NCBI GenBank assembly: GCA_937859825.1
Contig: CALMAP010000250.1
Coordinates: forward strand, 481-7,141
Reading direction: 5' to 3'
Source of the DNA: an uncultured Terriglobus sp.
GTDB lineage: Bacteria > Acidobacteriota > Terriglobia > Terriglobales > Acidobacteriaceae
DNA: 6,661 nucleotides
The notes beneath the pieces are model-generated. The model was given only the letters and a program-made list of their open reading frames with translations, searched no databases and was not told the origin of the DNA. The position numbers were made by a program, and so were the translations under genes. Each line of letters begins with the position of its first letter. Position 1 is the first letter of the stretch. Shown one piece after another: positions 4,077 through 6,661 of the stretch.

Positions 4077-6661
4077 TTAGAAGTTGATCTTGGCCGCAAA
4101 TTGGAAGAAGCGCGAGTCTGGATAGAACTGGCCCAGGCTGCGATTGCTGGTGATCAGTCCGCCAGAGGTCCCAATCCCCGCGTTGGAGGGATTGCCATAG
4201 GCAGGTGTGTTTAACAGGTTGAAGTAATCGGCGCGAAGCTGAAAGTTTGTCTCGCGATACAGGCTGAAGTTCTTATAAAGGGAACCGTTGATCCGCTCGT
4301 AACCCGGTCCATAGACCGTATTACGAGGCGAGCCGAGGTAAGCCAGTGCGGCATACCCTGTGATGCGGGATCCGTTCGGAATCGCGGATGCCAGAGGGGG
4401 GTTGATGAAGGCGCAGGGGTTGTACCAGTTGACCGTGGTTTTGGTCTTGGCAGCGCAGGTAACGTTAGCAGCGTCGGTCCTTCTTGGGTCGATCGTTCCA
4501 CCCGCCTGGAAGGGATTGCGGATCAGGGTTGGATGGCTTCCTGAACCGTTCGCCGTAGTTACACTCGTTCCGATGCTGAATGGCTGGCCAGTCTGGGCAA
4601 CAAAGGTGAGACTGTTCGTCCAGCCGCCGAGCAGAACGTCGAGAATGCCATGGTGGTTGCCATAGCGTCGACCAACACCATACGGAATCGCATAGGAGCC
4701 GTTGATGGTGAAGCGGTGCCGAACGTCGAAGGGCGAGTTGCTGTAATCCGCGCCGATGCCGGTAAGCAGAGCATTGCGGTAACCCGCGTCGCCAGTGCTG
4801 CCGAGCGGCGTGGGTGCGTTGTCCAGCGAGTGCGCGTAGGTGTACGAGGCAAGAAAGCTTAGGCCGTTGCTAAACCGCTGGTCCAGCTTTGCCTGCAGGG
4901 AGTTGTAGTTGGACGAACCAGCATACGAGCTGTAGGCCGTGCCGCCAATCGTGGGGAAGGGCTTGACTGCGCTGCTGGAGTCGTTTGGACCGACCAGTGC
5001 CGCGGACGAGTCCTGGTCCGGAAAGACGACCAGGTGCCTGGAAACCGAGCCCACATATGCCAGGCCCGCAGACAGGTTGTTGTTGATGGCGTATTCCGTT
5101 GAAAGGTTGAATTGCTGACTGTAGGGCGTTTTTACCTTCGCATCGGAACCACGCAGGTTTGGATTGGCAATGGAGTTCTGCAGGCCCGCCGCGATCGCCT
5201 GGGTAAAGCCGTTCTCCAGGGTAATGCCATTGTTGCGGCAGCTTCCAGGATTGCAGGCACCATACAGGTCGGCGGAATTGAACGTCGAATCGAACTCGAA
5301 GGGGTAGTTCTCTCCGAGATTGGGGTAGTAGCCGGTGCTCTCCAGTCCGCCGAAGAAGATGCCGTAGCCGGTCCGGACGACTGCTTTGTCCGTCAACTTG
5401 TACGCCATGCCGAAGCGGGGCGCAAAGTTCTTCTTCTGAGGCTCTACCAGAAACGGATTGTCACTGTATTCCAGCGTAATCCGGTTGGCTGCCAAGGTAT
5501 TCAGGAAGCTCTGCGCAAGCACAACGCTTCGCTTGGAAGAAGGAATTCGGTAAATGCCCGTTCCCGCTCCCGGTGCTGACCCAGTGGAGATGAATGCGGC
5601 CTGATTATCGTGACGCTCCTGGTAGGGCTGAGCGTACTCGTAACGCAGACCTAGGTTGAGCGTCAGATTCTGAGTAACCTTCCAGTCATCCTGAAAGTAT
5701 CCGGCGCGTATCCAGCGCTTATCGTCCGACGTAAAGGTGTTGGAGACAGCAGCTGTGTCCATATTGTTGGTGAGAAAATCAGCGACGCCATAGCCGGAGT
5801 AAATCGCCCCGTTGATCGTTGGACTACCTGCAACGCTGGTAAATTTGCCGGTATATCCGTAGCTGCCGCGCGGCTGAGTGGGCTGCGTGGTGGAGAAACG
5901 GATGTGCTGAAAGTTAATACCCATGCGCATCGTGTGCGCACCGGCCACTTTGGTTACGTTATCCAGAATCTGAAAGACGTTCTGGTATTCGTTGGTCACG
6001 GCAAACGTTGGCGAACCAAAATGGTCGATTCCCCCTACGCTCACGTTGGGAAGACCGCCGTTCAGCGCTCCGCCGGGTATGCCACCCAGCCCGATGCTTG
6101 CTGCGAGGCCGGTGTTGTTTGCGTTTGGCTGCAGAAAGCCGAAGTTGCCATAGTTGTAGCCGAAACGCGCTTCGTTCGACAGGTTCGCATTGAAGACGTG
6201 GGTTTCGCTTGCGGCAATTGCTTCGCCCAGATTCACAATGGTTCCTGTATCGCCAAAGCCGCCGCCGTCAAGCACATTGCCGAGTACAGGGGCGCGGCTG
6301 CCGGGGTCGTTTGAGTAGCTGGCACGCACAAACGCCTGGTCGTGCTGGCTGGCATTGTAGTCCATACGGATGTCGAACTGCGTGGTGTTGTCGACGGCGT
6401 TGCGACTGCTCTGGTAGTTGCTGCCCAGCGTGCCGGCGGTACTTGTATTCGGGGTCGGGTAAAGGTTCAGGATCCTCTGCGCGGTTGCATTGATCTGAGC
6501 AGGAGAGAGCACGTTATTGGCAATGGGTGCCGCCTGGCTGCCGGAATTCGGCTGCACAAGCTGCACAGGTGTGTTGCCAGTCAATCCCTTGTTCAGCAGC
6601 TCCGAGAAGTTACCCTGACGCATGAGAAGCGTAGGTACGGAGATCTTGGAGGTTTCACCGA
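4077..6661 (-). CDS. TonB-dependent receptor, Oar-like, C-terminal part (5' end outside window)
   Basis: Outer-membrane beta-barrel transporter of the large Oar-like family abundant in Acidobacteriota, which takes up a ligand using TonB energy; the ligand cannot be told from sequence. The window holds 860 residues and the frame stays open to the right edge, so the ATG at 6623 is internal. Residues just before it (KISVPTLL, then MRQGNFSELL) match the usual linker after the plug domain. The missing part should carry the signal peptide, carboxypeptidase-regulatory-like domain and plug; family members are usually about 1000-1200 residues. The fragment is rich in alternating amphipathic strands, for example YFQDDWKVTQNLTLNLGLRY, FAPRFGMAYKL, SPFDVRHRFTINGSYAIPYG and FQLRADYFNLLNTPAYGNP. 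It ends in AAKINF, and a C-terminal Phe is the usual signal for barrel insertion by BAM. Two Cys pairs (ACNPGSC; CAA..NPC) could form disulfides in external loops. A likely terminator follows the TAA stop. Confidence 0.93.
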   Translation of the reverse strand, partial: GETSKISVPTLLMRQGNFSELLNKGLTGNTPVQLVQPNSGSQAAPIANNVLSPAQINATAQRILNLYPTPNTSTAGTLGSNYQSSRNAVDNTTQFDIRMDYNASQHDQAFVRASYSNDPGSRAPVLGNVLDGGGFGDTGTIVNLGEAIAASETHVFNANLSNEARFGYNYGNFGFLQPNANNTGLAASIGLGGIPGGALNGGLPNVSVGGIDHFGSPTFAVTNEYQNVFQILDNVTKVAGAHTMRMGINFQHIRFSTTQPTQPRGSYGYTGKFTSVAGSPTINGAIYSGYGVADFLTNNMDTAAVSNTFTSDDKRWIRAGYFQDDWKVTQNLTLNLGLRYEYAQPYQERHDNQAAFISTGSAPGAGTGIYRIPSSKRSVVLAQSFLNTLAANRITLEYSDNPFLVEPQKKNFAPRFGMAYKLTDKAVVRTGYGIFFGGLESTGYYPNLGENYPFEFDSTFNSADLYGACNPGSCRNNGITLENGFTQAIAAGLQNSIANPNLRGSDAKVKTPYSQQFNLSTEYAINNNLSAGLAYVGSVSRHLVVFPDQDSSAALVGPNDSSSAVKPFPTIGGTAYSSYAGSSNYNSLQAKLDQRFSNGLSFLASYTYAHSLDNAPTPLGSTGDAGYRNALLTGIGADYSNSPFDVRHRFTINGSYAIPYGVGRRYGNHHGILDVLLGGWTNSLTFVAQTGQPFSIGTSVTTANGSGSHPTLIRNPFQAGGTIDPRRTDAANVTCAAKTKTTVNWYNPCAFINPPLASAIPNGSRITGYAALAYLGSPRNTVYGPGYERINGSLYKNFSLYRETNFQLRADYFNLLNTPAYGNPSNAGIGTSGGLITSNRSLGQFYPDSRFFQFAAKINF

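Noticed and set aside
6621..6623. ATG at 6623 as the start of the receptor gene.
   Set aside because: The frame is open to the window edge, and the 12 residues before it fit the family's linker; the residues after it are mid-protein, with no signal peptide.

Overview
This GC-rich bacterial window is fully coding on the minus strand. It reads, in transcription order from right to left: the 3' part of a large TonB-dependent receptor, a 114-bp intergenic gap with a likely terminator and promoter, then a tight gene string. That string is a secreted TPR-repeat protein, a Tat-exported alkaline-phosphatase/sulfatase-superfamily-like protein, an unrecognised 411-residue protein, and the first 24 codons of a further exported protein cut by the window edge. 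The Oar-type receptor (long carboxypeptidase-regulatory/barrel protein ending in Lys-Ile-Asn-Phe) next to a Tat-exported hydrolase-like protein and a secreted TPR protein is typical of soil Acidobacteriota (Terriglobus/Granulicella/Edaphobacter type). That taxonomic call is an inference from protein style, not from a marker gene.

Layout: 6661-4077 receptor fragment, open at the right edge. 4076-3963 intergenic, with a G+C hairpin followed by four T residues just after the receptor, then an AT-rich imperfect palindrome holding -10-like sequences. 3962-2496 TPR protein with a signal peptide. 2472-1336 phosphatase-like protein, whose start is debatable because a perfect Shine-Dalgarno sequence points to an ATT codon at 2517. 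1336-101 unknown protein, coupled to the previous gene by a TGATG stop/start overlap. 72-1 start of a signal-peptide-bearing protein with a TTG start and a good ribosome binding site.

The genes below 3962 look like one operon, with gaps of 23, -1 and 28 nt. All recognisable products except the 411-residue protein are directed out of the cytoplasm. A reasonable inference is that the receptor, TPR protein and hydrolase-like protein serve one envelope-located uptake or processing function. The substrate cannot be read from the sequence. The most unusual points are the probable ATT start, the hydrolase-like protein whose classical nucleophile is not evident, and its signal-less, translationally coupled partner of unknown family. 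I found no mobile elements, RNA genes or CRISPR arrays.
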